IMG/VR virus record: IMGVR_UViG_3300048997_000225
Coordinates: 62,001 to 126,000 of that record
Length of the DNA: 64,000 bases
Origin: a virus
Direction: 5' to 3' (one strand)
Part shown: positions 28,490 through 37,221 of the stretch, one piece after another
How the letters are laid out: the number at the start of each line of letters is the position of its first letter
Position numbering within the stretch: position 1 is the first letter of the stretch
Translations under genes and position numbers: made by a program
The notes under the pieces: model-generated
Told to the model about the DNA's origin: nothing
Databases searched by the model: none
What the model saw: the letters and a program-made list of their open reading frames with translations, nothing else

Positions 28490-30763
28490 TTATCCGATAG
28501 ATATCGTTGGGATACCTAAGAGGGGTAGCCCTGTCACGTAATCACGAGCTATCGAAGGTGGTCCTGGAGCACCGGCTACTGCGAACCCGATAGATATCAA
28601 TCCGATTTTAGTAACTGGAGCAGCAATATTAGCTACGCCACTAGAAGCCATAGTAGCAGAAGCTCCACCAAGCATAGTAGCTGTACCGGCACTTGCCATG
28701 AGTGATAAATTCCCTGCTCCAACTGTAGCAGCAAAGTTTCCGGTTCCAACTGTAGCAGCAATATTCCCAGCTGCTGCTGTCATAGCAATATTCCCAGCTG
28801 TTACAGTATCTGCAATCCCAGTACCGGCAACAACTGTGCGAGCAATCCCGCCAGCCAATACTGTAGTACTATCAACACCAGCCAACATTAATTTAGTATC
28901 ATTCAATGCAAATGTTGATTGACGGAGCTGCCCATATAATTCGGTAGTTTTACCGAGTGTAGTCCGATTGGCATCACCAGCCACTTTATGTTTATATCCA
29001 CCAAATCCTATATTATGCGTAATCGAAAATGCCTCGACCGCTTCTAATCCACCAACGCTCCGGACAATATTCCCGCCAATTATGTCAATTTTAGAACCAC
29101 TCACTCCAGTATAATCAGATCCACCAATAGTCGTTTCACGACCATGCGTTCCGGCGTAAGTTGTCTTGATTTTTCCACGCAGTATCAAATCAACTGACAC
29201 TGACTGTGGATCATCAGAATTGGAGCGATCTTGGAAAGATCCAATATCGAGTTTTACTCCACCTAAAGTACGAATATCCAGACTAGTTTGCGTGTTTTCA
29301 TCAATACCAATTATAGCTTTGATTAAACCAAGTATATTAGCATCAATCGATTTACCTTTATCTTGCGGCGTAGTAGACTGGGACTTTGGAACATGTAAAA
29401 ATACACGGCCTTCTTTAGTAATCCCAAATGCAAATTGATTACTAGAAGTTGGACTTTGAATCCTGAATAATCGAGCCAACGCTTTGGTGTCGGCTTCAAT
29501 CTGGCTTGTTATAATATCGACCGGTTCAAATATTGGAGCAGGGGAGTTAGATCCTTGATCTGGATCATCAAACACTCGCATCGTAAGGATTTTCTTATAT
29601 AGAGCTCGGCCGGATTCCGTATAAGCATCATTTCCAACTACTGTCCCATGGACATCTTCTATATATAATGGCGGAATAAGATCGATTTGGACTCCATCAC
29701 CATCTTCTGTTACAGCCATAACTCCGTCATGAGTATGACGGAGTTCCATTCTATCTTCTACGTAACATTGATCTGTATCGGTAAATGATAAATCAGACTC
29801 CCCCATAACAATATGGCTAGTACGTTGTCCGTCTGGGAGAATTGAAAATGGATATAGTAAATTATCTGGATCGATCCCAACCGCTTCTATCGGTGTTCCA
29901 TCTTGATTGATAAGGCCAAATTCTAATAGTTTCTGATATGCAGGAGACCCAATATCAATCTTAGTAACCATCGATCGAAGATCGGTACCTGATTCATCGG
30001 TATTAGTTATGAATTTATTTTCAATTTTAACATCGAAATCATCAGTAATAGGATTAAATCCAGAAATTGCTAAATCCGGCAGAAAATTGAAAGAATTCCG
30101 GCGAATTAGACCTCGTCTATAATAACCAGCCGAATTACTAGTAAATTCATTTATGGTTTGTAAGATAGCTGTTTGATCTGAATCTCGCAATAAATACTCA
30201 TTACCAGCCCGATTCATCATATGAATATTTCTATCCATTAATGAATCGGCACCAGATGAAGAACTAGCTATCCAATCCCCAGCATATCCTTTCCGAGATT
30301 TCAGACGAATGACATCTAGATTAATATGTGGATCATTTGCTAATTCCGGAAGAGTCCGTCTAACTTCTTCAGCATCTGACGGATCAACTGTAGAAAATGG
30401 TTCAAATTCACGACTTGGATAAACACCAACTGTGACAAATTGAACAATATATGGGGCGAATGCACGATTGCTATATCGGCGCCATCCTATGACGACTTTG
30501 GAATGTCTCTCAGGTAAATTCCCAGACCAAGATCGAGGTCCACATCCACCAGGAGCTGGAATAGGAACATCAAATCTTTCCCCAGTTCCGGATTCTAATT
30601 GAATGGAACATACCATAGTTTCGGAATCTACATGTAAAATCCGACCCATCCACAAGAGACTATGAGCAAAATCTGTATCTTGAGATTGCGCTCGAGCTCC
30701 ACCTATAAATTTGGGATCCGAGGTTAAGGGTAATTCTGGTCTAAATTTAGGGTCTCGGACCAT
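28490..30763 (-). CDS. Baseplate spike/needle protein (gp5/gpV-like), 757 aa
   Basis: Residues about 35-110 look like the OB-fold of phage spikes: MGRILHVDSETMVCSIQLESG followed by a Pro/Gly loop and SKVVIGWRRY. The C-terminal 130 residues are short, regular repeats (TVVAGTGIADTVTAGNIAMT, then AAGNIAATVGTGNFAATVGAG), which fits the trimeric beta-helix needle of gp5C/gpV. The gene follows the hub in the operon, the expected order. The spike pierces the outer membrane on contraction. The protein lacks an obvious lysozyme domain; a glucosaminidase-like domain is found instead in the 564-residue protein. AGGAG precedes the ATG. Confidence 0.8.
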   Translation of the reverse strand: MVRDPKFRPELPLTSDPKFIGGARAQSQDTDFAHSLLWMGRILHVDSETMVCSIQLESGTGERFDVPIPAPGGCGPRSWSGNLPERHSKVVIGWRRYSNRAFAPYIVQFVTVGVYPSREFEPFSTVDPSDAEEVRRTLPELANDPHINLDVIRLKSRKGYAGDWIASSSSGADSLMDRNIHMMNRAGNEYLLRDSDQTAILQTINEFTSNSAGYYRRGLIRRNSFNFLPDLAISGFNPITDDFDVKIENKFITNTDESGTDLRSMVTKIDIGSPAYQKLLEFGLINQDGTPIEAVGIDPDNLLYPFSILPDGQRTSHIVMGESDLSFTDTDQCYVEDRMELRHTHDGVMAVTEDGDGVQIDLIPPLYIEDVHGTVVGNDAYTESGRALYKKILTMRVFDDPDQGSNSPAPIFEPVDIITSQIEADTKALARLFRIQSPTSSNQFAFGITKEGRVFLHVPKSQSTTPQDKGKSIDANILGLIKAIIGIDENTQTSLDIRTLGGVKLDIGSFQDRSNSDDPQSVSVDLILRGKIKTTYAGTHGRETTIGGSDYTGVSGSKIDIIGGNIVRSVGGLEAVEAFSITHNIGFGGYKHKVAGDANRTTLGKTTELYGQLRQSTFALNDTKLMLAGVDSTTVLAGGIARTVVAGTGIADTVTAGNIAMTAAAGNIAATVGTGNFAATVGAGNLSLMASAGTATMLGGASATMASSGVANIAAPVTKIGLISIGFAVAGAPGPPSIARDYVTGLPLLGIPTISIG
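29720..29745. repeat. Inverted repeat inside coding sequence (11-base arms, 4-base loop)
   Basis: Arms 29720-29730 and 29735-29745 pair exactly, with loop GAGT, inside the spike gene (MELRHTHDGVM). Confidence 0.85.
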
Positions 30764-30797
30764 CTAGTACAGTACTCCTATATGAGGCAGAAATAAA

Positions 30798-31181
30798 ATG
30801 GCATTGATTCGAGCAACAACTATTGATGGACGTTGGGTAGAACCCGCCCGATGGGATGTTAATCCCGAAATAATCCTTAAAGAAGGACAAGAATTTAACA
30901 TATCATTTCCAGTTCAAAATGATGTTTTCTTTAATTTCATATCTAAAAGCCAAAAGCAAGATTTTAGTGTTGATATAACAGACAAAATAAAAACTGTCAC
31001 ATTGATATTCACGATTAAAAACATCAAACATTTGCTCGATACAGAGAATATTAAACCTGAATTGGAATCATTGATAATATTAGTCCCGAACAATCGAATG
31101 GTAGAAAATATATTCCTATTCTTAATGTCGCCAGAAATGTGCAGTCCTAAATTTATTGAGATTATGAAGGAGAAAACTTAA
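30798..31181 (+). CDS. Small plus-strand hypothetical protein within the tail operon, 127 aa
   Basis: The only plus-strand gene between 1 and 46.4 kb that looks real. It starts with ATG at 30798, preceded by GAGG ten bases upstream, and its stop overlaps the stop of the hub gene tail-to-tail by four bases. The product alternates beta strands with a helical C-terminus (DTENIKPELESLIILV). No family is recognised. The gap it fills would otherwise be an unusual hole between hub and spike, supporting its reality. Confidence 0.6.
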   Translation: MALIRATTIDGRWVEPARWDVNPEIILKEGQEFNISFPVQNDVFFNFISKSQKQDFSVDITDKIKTVTLIFTIKNIKHLLDTENIKPELESLIILVPNNRMVENIFLFLMSPEMCSPKFIEIMKEKT

Positions 31182-34100
31182 TCGGTAGTGAATCCGGGAT
31201 TGATGGTCTCTCCTATACGTGGCGATCGGCCTGGCGGTTGGAATTGCGGTTTAATATGAATTGGCTTCGGACTAGATGAATTGGATGAAACACTAATCCC
31301 AGGAGTCACTAACCCGCCTTTGGCTGCATCAAAAATAGAACCTGGTAAGTTGATTATAGATTGTCCTAACTGGTCAGTTGGACCACCACTTTTAAATTGA
31401 TCTTTAAAATTCTGCAAAGATCGTTGAGTTTGTCCGAATGAAAATTGCGCGTCGCCTTGTAGGGCTTGTAGGGCTTGTGGATCGCCTAATGCTGCTCTAT
31501 CGAACAATGTGTTCTTAGGATCGCCTATAATATTATTAGATTCTTGCCCTTCATTCGGCCGTGTTATAGTTCTGCCACCACCAATTGCATATTGTTCGCG
31601 TTTAGTGTTTTCTTGATATTCAGTTGTGAACTTACTGATCAAGAAATTGCGTAATACTTCAAAAAATCCTTGTGGTCCAGATAATGTAAAATTATCGCCT
31701 TCTGACACATTAGAAGATTGAGAAATTCCAGAACTCGCCGCGGCGTCAGCAGCAGCAAGATTAGTTTCATCAGTAATCGTCGGATCAGAGTTTATGGACT
31801 GAACAGGATTTAAAAGTTGCCTAATTAAAGTCTGTGGAAGAACTGATAACCATGATGTCTTCCCGAGATCACATTGGCAACGATTAAATCCAACAGCACC
31901 TAAACCATTATTAGTAGTCGGTTGCATTTCTGCTAAAGAAACCGCTCTTCGAATCGCGTCAGCTTCGGCAAATACAGCTTTCCCAGAATTAGATACAGAC
32001 GAATTGATAGCATCCGTATAAGTTTGTTGCCCAGTCGGACTGACATCTTGGAAACTATTGGATTTCTGGTAATTCGCACCTTTGAATGAAGCTCCAGTCA
32101 TGTATTCATCAGGACCCATTTTCTCGAATGCTTCAGCAAACGTCGTAGATTGTGGTCCTAAATTATCTTGGATTGGATTATCAGTCAGTAATCCGCCATG
32201 AGCTGCAAATTGAATATTTAATTGATTAACTGTGGTTTTAGGATTTTGATCAATCTCATTAGGGTTAGGTATTTGGACTTTGCCACGATCAATAAAAGCA
32301 CCACGACCATATCTATAATGACCAATGACTTCAAAGCCGAATTCATCGGATACTGGTCTGATCATTATGTTAATAGATGTTAATTTCCGAATAGCAGAAC
32401 TACTGGTTTGTAAAGCTGCTTTCTGGGTTCGAATATCGTCCAAAGAAAATTGTGCGGTTTTGACAACGGCTTTCGCTCTATCAACTATAGCTTTACGTTG
32501 TTTAGCATCTTCGGATAATTCTCCATTTACAGGAGGATTTTTCTTAATGAATATATCATACTCAGTCTCAGCGTGTTTCTGATCCTTAATTGCCGTTTTA
32601 GTATCTTTCAATAATTGTTTTTCTTGATTAGATAACTCGGTTATTTTGACCGAGTTTGCATCAAATTTTTTCTTATTAATAATAGTTTGATCATCGGTCC
32701 CACTTGTCGAAATAGCGCCTTCCGGGTCTTGCGTGCCTGAACCCCATAAAATGGAATCCGCTGGAATTATAGATAGTTCCTTAAATACACCATCAACATC
32801 ATGAGCATAATCATATGCTCCAGCGTTCGTCATCCCGGCTTCATATCTACGAGATCGTAATCTGTCGATGACTTCCATACGTTTTTCATTCTGCAACATA
32901 GTAAATGTTGAACGAACGGTTTGATCGTACGAAAAGTCTGGGCCTTCCGGTTTATTTTTATCTTGGGTCTTAGGATTATGAGATTTAGTAGATCCGGTTT
33001 GTTCAAGAACTCGTGATAATACTTGTCCGTTTAAAGTCTGTCGATACACCATAACGGCATTAGGAAATCCTAATAATTTCCCAGTCTTCGTATCTCTTAA
33101 AACAGCAGGACCACCAAAATCTGCATCTTGTCCAGTATGAGTAAGTCCACTTGTCCCACCAACATTAGATGGAAAATCAACTTGATATGTAGATTCAGAT
33201 CTCACTTCAACTTTCTTAGTAACAGGATCTTTAGAAGATACAGATCGAGATTTGGAATGAGTTATTCGTCCGATGTTCTTTGGTGCAATAAATTTGGAGC
33301 GCTTAGCTGTTAAAGTTAGAGTTGTTGTTGCTTGCGAACCCGGTGAGAAATTGTGTGATATGCCTTGAACATAAAAGAAAGCGTCGAATCTAGGGATCCA
33401 AACCGGAAAACCCATACGGAGTTCTGGTCGCATTGGGATGGTGATAGTCCCTTGTATACGTTTGGAATTTATTTTATCGATTTGATCAAGTAAATGATAA
33501 AATAATCGTTTAGCATTTCCAGCCCATTCAACTTGAACATCTAATCTACGCCACCCATAACGCTTCAATAAATGCCAGTCAATAACGCCTGTTCGAGGAG
33601 TAGTTATATCATCATTCAATCCCCAATCAGTCGTTCCTCCGAATGCATTGCCATGTGATGTGACGTGAGTATAAACTTCTTGTTCAGAATCAGTTATACT
33701 TTCGTCAATAATTTCAAAATCTTGAATCCAGGATACTGGTTTATTCGGAATAACATTTAAATTATAAAATGGAGGCTTGAATACAATATCGCCAGTAGTA
33801 TCGCAATAGAATTCATATCCACCAGCTTGATCTCGAGCTGTCAAAGCAATAGACAATTTGCTTTGAGTTTCATTTTGGAAAAAATCTATATCACCAGCGC
33901 GAGCCATTTCTACTTTGAAAGCTGCTATCTCATGCGGTTGAATTTTAAATAATGATGTTTCGCTATTCAGCGATAAACTTTGAGCTTCCTGTTCAAAGAT
34001 TTGTTGAGAAATTTTCAACGGGGAGACATTCCCGGAGTCTCCTGAAAATGTGTAAGCTTGTCCGCTAGTGCCATATAAAACTAAACTATTCCAAATATTC

Positions 34101-34786
34101 CCAAATTTGAGCTGCCAATATGCCATTATATCTTTAGCATATGACGCCACAACTTTTTGTTCAGGTCCAGTTTCCGGTCTAAATGATAAAAACGATCCGG
34201 TAGTTATCGAAAAATCTCCCATTGCCTCCTTAGCTAGTGCAATAATAACAGTATATGGATTCATGCCTGCAAAATAATTACCGAATAAATTATAATTGCT
34301 TTGCGATTTTCCAATATCTAAAAATGCTGGATTAGTAGTGAAGTTAGTGAGTTCCCACCAACGCAAAATGTCACGACATTGAATAGATACTGTAGTGACC
34401 CCATTAGACCAATTTTTAGTAACTGAAGAAATCAATCCCCAAAATATCCTGTAATATTGTGGGAATCCACCAATAGTATAATAGCCTTTTGCAAAAATCT
34501 CGACTTCCATCATTGGAATGATGACGAATTGTCCATCCGAATAAAATTCGTTTACATCAGTATCAGGAATGGACAACGTAAATGAAGCACTGGATGGTGG
34601 AGAGTCCACTGACCCATCATATTGAACGCCAGTTATATATTTATTAACATCAATCGTTCTTCGACATTCACCACATGCCACGACAGTGGTCTCGCCTTGT
34701 ATTGATACATATACATCCGGAGTCAGTGTCAAATAAGGACGTTTGTTTGGTTGCCAGCTTCCTCTAAACGCTGATATTCTAGGCAT
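31178..34786 (-). CDS. Baseplate hub protein (gp27/gpD-like), 1202 aa
   Basis: The first 450 residues read as a hub of the gp27/gpD class: SSASFTLSIPDTDVNEFY, FWGLISSVTKNW and then TVSIQCRDILRWWELT, with the later hub strand GFPVWIPRFDAFFYVQGISH. A motif ACGECRR near residue 37 could bind metal. The remaining 700 residues are an extension with a Lys/Gln-rich coiled coil (about 700-800) and Gln/Ser-rich low-complexity stretches, not found in small phage hubs. The hub sits under the tube and carries the spike, whose gene is the next minus-strand gene. Confidence 0.8.
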   Translation of the reverse strand: MPRISAFRGSWQPNKRPYLTLTPDVYVSIQGETTVVACGECRRTIDVNKYITGVQYDGSVDSPPSSASFTLSIPDTDVNEFYSDGQFVIIPMMEVEIFAKGYYTIGGFPQYYRIFWGLISSVTKNWSNGVTTVSIQCRDILRWWELTNFTTNPAFLDIGKSQSNYNLFGNYFAGMNPYTVIIALAKEAMGDFSITTGSFLSFRPETGPEQKVVASYAKDIMAYWQLKFGNIWNSLVLYGTSGQAYTFSGDSGNVSPLKISQQIFEQEAQSLSLNSETSLFKIQPHEIAAFKVEMARAGDIDFFQNETQSKLSIALTARDQAGGYEFYCDTTGDIVFKPPFYNLNVIPNKPVSWIQDFEIIDESITDSEQEVYTHVTSHGNAFGGTTDWGLNDDITTPRTGVIDWHLLKRYGWRRLDVQVEWAGNAKRLFYHLLDQIDKINSKRIQGTITIPMRPELRMGFPVWIPRFDAFFYVQGISHNFSPGSQATTTLTLTAKRSKFIAPKNIGRITHSKSRSVSSKDPVTKKVEVRSESTYQVDFPSNVGGTSGLTHTGQDADFGGPAVLRDTKTGKLLGFPNAVMVYRQTLNGQVLSRVLEQTGSTKSHNPKTQDKNKPEGPDFSYDQTVRSTFTMLQNEKRMEVIDRLRSRRYEAGMTNAGAYDYAHDVDGVFKELSIIPADSILWGSGTQDPEGAISTSGTDDQTIINKKKFDANSVKITELSNQEKQLLKDTKTAIKDQKHAETEYDIFIKKNPPVNGELSEDAKQRKAIVDRAKAVVKTAQFSLDDIRTQKAALQTSSSAIRKLTSINIMIRPVSDEFGFEVIGHYRYGRGAFIDRGKVQIPNPNEIDQNPKTTVNQLNIQFAAHGGLLTDNPIQDNLGPQSTTFAEAFEKMGPDEYMTGASFKGANYQKSNSFQDVSPTGQQTYTDAINSSVSNSGKAVFAEADAIRRAVSLAEMQPTTNNGLGAVGFNRCQCDLGKTSWLSVLPQTLIRQLLNPVQSINSDPTITDETNLAAADAAASSGISQSSNVSEGDNFTLSGPQGFFEVLRNFLISKFTTEYQENTKREQYAIGGGRTITRPNEGQESNNIIGDPKNTLFDRAALGDPQALQALQGDAQFSFGQTQRSLQNFKDQFKSGGPTDQLGQSIINLPGSIFDAAKGGLVTPGISVSSNSSSPKPIHIKPQFQPPGRSPRIGETINPGFTTD

Positions 34787-34788
34787 GA

Positions 34789-36483
34789 TTACAATGCGGC
34801 TCCTGGAGGACCAATAACTCGGCTAGACACGACCGATACTTCAAAATCTGTTAATCGATTATCATTATTGACCGGAATATCATATCGGACGTTGAATTTA
34901 AAACTGTATTCGAGATTAAATGGCTTATTGCCAGCGTCCTGAACTTCGAAGGAATCAAACGAGCCAATATATAGATGATTGTCGTAATAGATAAATATAC
35001 TATAACTTAAAATAGGGATCCCCGGATCGGCTTCTGATCCAGCATATAAAACGCCGTTATTTTTATATATTAATTGTAAAGATAATAAATTATGATAGCT
35101 GGCACTAAAAACTCGCAGTTCGTTAGTAATACCGCCTGACCCGTCAGAACCTATAACATATTGACCAGCAGTAACTCCGGAACCAGAAATCGGGAAAGGT
35201 TTTTCAAGCCATGTATGAACAATATTTCCATAACGTCCCTTGGATCCACTATCCACTGATTGTTCATAACTGCGAGAAATCTCACTCGGATTTACCAGCA
35301 ACAACAATGCCGGAGTCCGTCTTATCATCTCAATTTGCCGTTGCAATGCAGCAGTCTGTTTATTAATGACATCTAATCGATTAGTATCAATTTTTAAATT
35401 CTTCCCTATTCTATCGCCAGCAGGATCTACTTCAGCTTGTGTTGAATCGCCAATATTAATCACAAATTCATTAGATTGAATAGGCGTAGATTCTTGGACT
35501 GGAGGAGCAGAGCCATCATCACCTATGACACCACCATATCTACCTTGCGCGATTCCACTATTTAAGTCGTTAAGTTGAGTCGTTAAGTTTTTAGTATATC
35601 GGGCTGGACTAGCACCAAAATACGGGGCTCGACCTGTTGATGAATGCAATAAGCCATCAACATAAACTTCAGGCGTAGTTGCTGCAGCGGACTCGGGCCA
35701 ACCACGCAATAATTGATTGACTTGATAATTTACTGCAGAATCTAAATTAGTAAAGGCAGAATAATAAGTAACATATGCGGAATTATCTCCCCTATAACCA
35801 TCACCTAAATAATAAGTACCTCCACTTGGAGGATTTGGCATTTGAGCAACGCCAACTTTGGGACTATTAAATACTAATTTTTGAGCTTTCCTGTCTTTAA
35901 AGTTATCATATCCCGGTGCATATACTCCCTTATGACCCGGGATTTCTGTATTGCCTAAGTTAAAATTATTGGTTGGGAAACTATTAGTCCCAAGCGCCCG
36001 GCCTTGCTCAAGCAATATTTGAGCAGTAATTAAATTTAAAGTTGGTTCGGATGGCGCTGTATTAGCCTGTTTTACATAAGCATTATAAACAGATTTCCTA
36101 AGATCTGCAATCATCACTCCTTTTTTAGTCAGGGGTAATTCTCCGGCATTCTCAGTTCCAACTCGGACTTTAGTCGTAACAGATTGACGGGGAGTAGCGC
36201 TAGTTAGTGGTTTATTGTTGGTTGGGACTCCAGTCAATTGATTACCAATCGATTGCACTGGAATAAAATTAACTGCGTTATCTGGAGGAATTAATCCAAT
36301 TATGAATGGTTTGGGATTCCGTTTAGCAGATACAATAGTTCCGAAAAATTCACCATTAGATTCAGAATCGCCAGCAGCATCAGCGGTCTTAATATTGATA
36401 GCAGTCTGTAGATATTCCAGGAAACCAAGAATATTATGAACTGGAAAATTAAGTTTGCCAGCTATATCTGGAGGTAATGGCAT
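34789..36483 (-). CDS. Baseplate protein with glucosaminidase-like domain, 564 aa
   Basis: Residues about 140-330 resemble the mannosyl-glycoprotein endo-beta-N-acetylglucosaminidase family: LITAQILLEQGRALG followed by FPTNNFNLGN, later SAFTNLDSAVNYQVNQLL, with EQG taking the place of the usual ETG around the catalytic Glu. The C-terminal 170 residues (LLLLVNPSEISRSYEQSV ... ILSYSIFIYYDNHLYIGSFDSF) are clearly related to the downstream 242-residue protein. A tail-borne peptidoglycan hydrolase anchored in the baseplate is therefore likely. The gene lies between hub and tape measure, the usual position for such enzymes. Confidence 0.7.
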   Translation of the reverse strand: MPLPPDIAGKLNFPVHNILGFLEYLQTAINIKTADAAGDSESNGEFFGTIVSAKRNPKPFIIGLIPPDNAVNFIPVQSIGNQLTGVPTNNKPLTSATPRQSVTTKVRVGTENAGELPLTKKGVMIADLRKSVYNAYVKQANTAPSEPTLNLITAQILLEQGRALGTNSFPTNNFNLGNTEIPGHKGVYAPGYDNFKDRKAQKLVFNSPKVGVAQMPNPPSGGTYYLGDGYRGDNSAYVTYYSAFTNLDSAVNYQVNQLLRGWPESAAATTPEVYVDGLLHSSTGRAPYFGASPARYTKNLTTQLNDLNSGIAQGRYGGVIGDDGSAPPVQESTPIQSNEFVINIGDSTQAEVDPAGDRIGKNLKIDTNRLDVINKQTAALQRQIEMIRRTPALLLLVNPSEISRSYEQSVDSGSKGRYGNIVHTWLEKPFPISGSGVTAGQYVIGSDGSGGITNELRVFSASYHNLLSLQLIYKNNGVLYAGSEADPGIPILSYSIFIYYDNHLYIGSFDSFEVQDAGNKPFNLEYSFKFNVRYDIPVNNDNRLTDFEVSVVSSRVIGPPGAAL

Positions 36484-36489
36484 TAGTAA

Positions 36490-37218
36490 TTAAGGAATAT
36501 CTTCCCCGTTTTTAGCAAAATCACCAGTCCCGGATATGAGATCTGCTTCTAATTGACTCGGACTTTTAGTAGGCCCTCCAGTTACGTCACCCGGACGAAT
36601 GAGACGATTATTGGATAATGGGAACAAATAAACTCGTTCCTCTATTTTAAATTCCCAATCCAAATCGAATGAATAGGCTTTCTCGTCAGTTTCTTTAACT
36701 GAAAATGTTGTGAAATGTCCCATATAAATGCCGCGATCATAAATTATCATGATCCGGCCGCGAAGAATCGGGACTCCATTGCCATTAAATATTTGTCCAT
36801 TTCCGCGAAATAAATCGAGTAAGTCTTCTTGCCTCTCCCATGCCATAGTGGCATGACGTCCGGGATCGCCTGCTGCAACAGACGGCCCTTGATTATTGGA
36901 AGACGTGCCATCACTCCCGGCAGTTAAACCAGTGTTAGGTCCAATAAACGCACCTGTACTAGCAGTAGCAGATAAAGTATCTAGTTCTTCTGGCCAGTTA
37001 AATTCAACAAATCCTCCAACAGTCATAACGACTGTTTTGGATTTTGTCATAGATTCGCTCAATGACGAAGGATTAATATGTAAAGCGAGTAAAAATGGAT
37101 AAAGTGGTTGTTTTAATGGATCAGTGACTTGAAAAAGTATGGGTCGGCCTTTTTTGGTTGAATATGTGAATGATTCACCAATTTTAGGATTTGGAATATT
37201 GGGTAACTGAATGGGCAT
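36490..37218 (-). CDS. Baseplate protein, paralogue of the upstream domain, 242 aa
   Basis: The sequence has the same plan as the C-terminal domain of the 564-residue protein: ALHINPSSLSESMTKS against LLVNPSEISRSYEQSV, and GRIMIIYDRGIYMGHFTTFSV against SIFIYYDNHLYIGSFDSFEV, then a Phe/Asp-rich strand. This points to gene duplication. Proteins of this shape often connect hub and tube in large myovirus-like tails; here the role is inferred from the neighbours, with the tape measure 3 bases upstream. Confidence 0.65.
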   Translation of the reverse strand: MPIQLPNIPNPKIGESFTYSTKKGRPILFQVTDPLKQPLYPFLLALHINPSSLSESMTKSKTVVMTVGGFVEFNWPEELDTLSATASTGAFIGPNTGLTAGSDGTSSNNQGPSVAAGDPGRHATMAWERQEDLLDLFRGNGQIFNGNGVPILRGRIMIIYDRGIYMGHFTTFSVKETDEKAYSFDLDWEFKIEERVYLFPLSNNRLIRPGDVTGGPTKSPSQLEADLISGTGDFAKNGEDIP

Positions 37219-37221
37219 AAA

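Noticed and set aside
28698-28922. Plus-strand frame rich in Val/Ala/Pro
   Set aside because: Shadow of the needle repeats of the spike gene.
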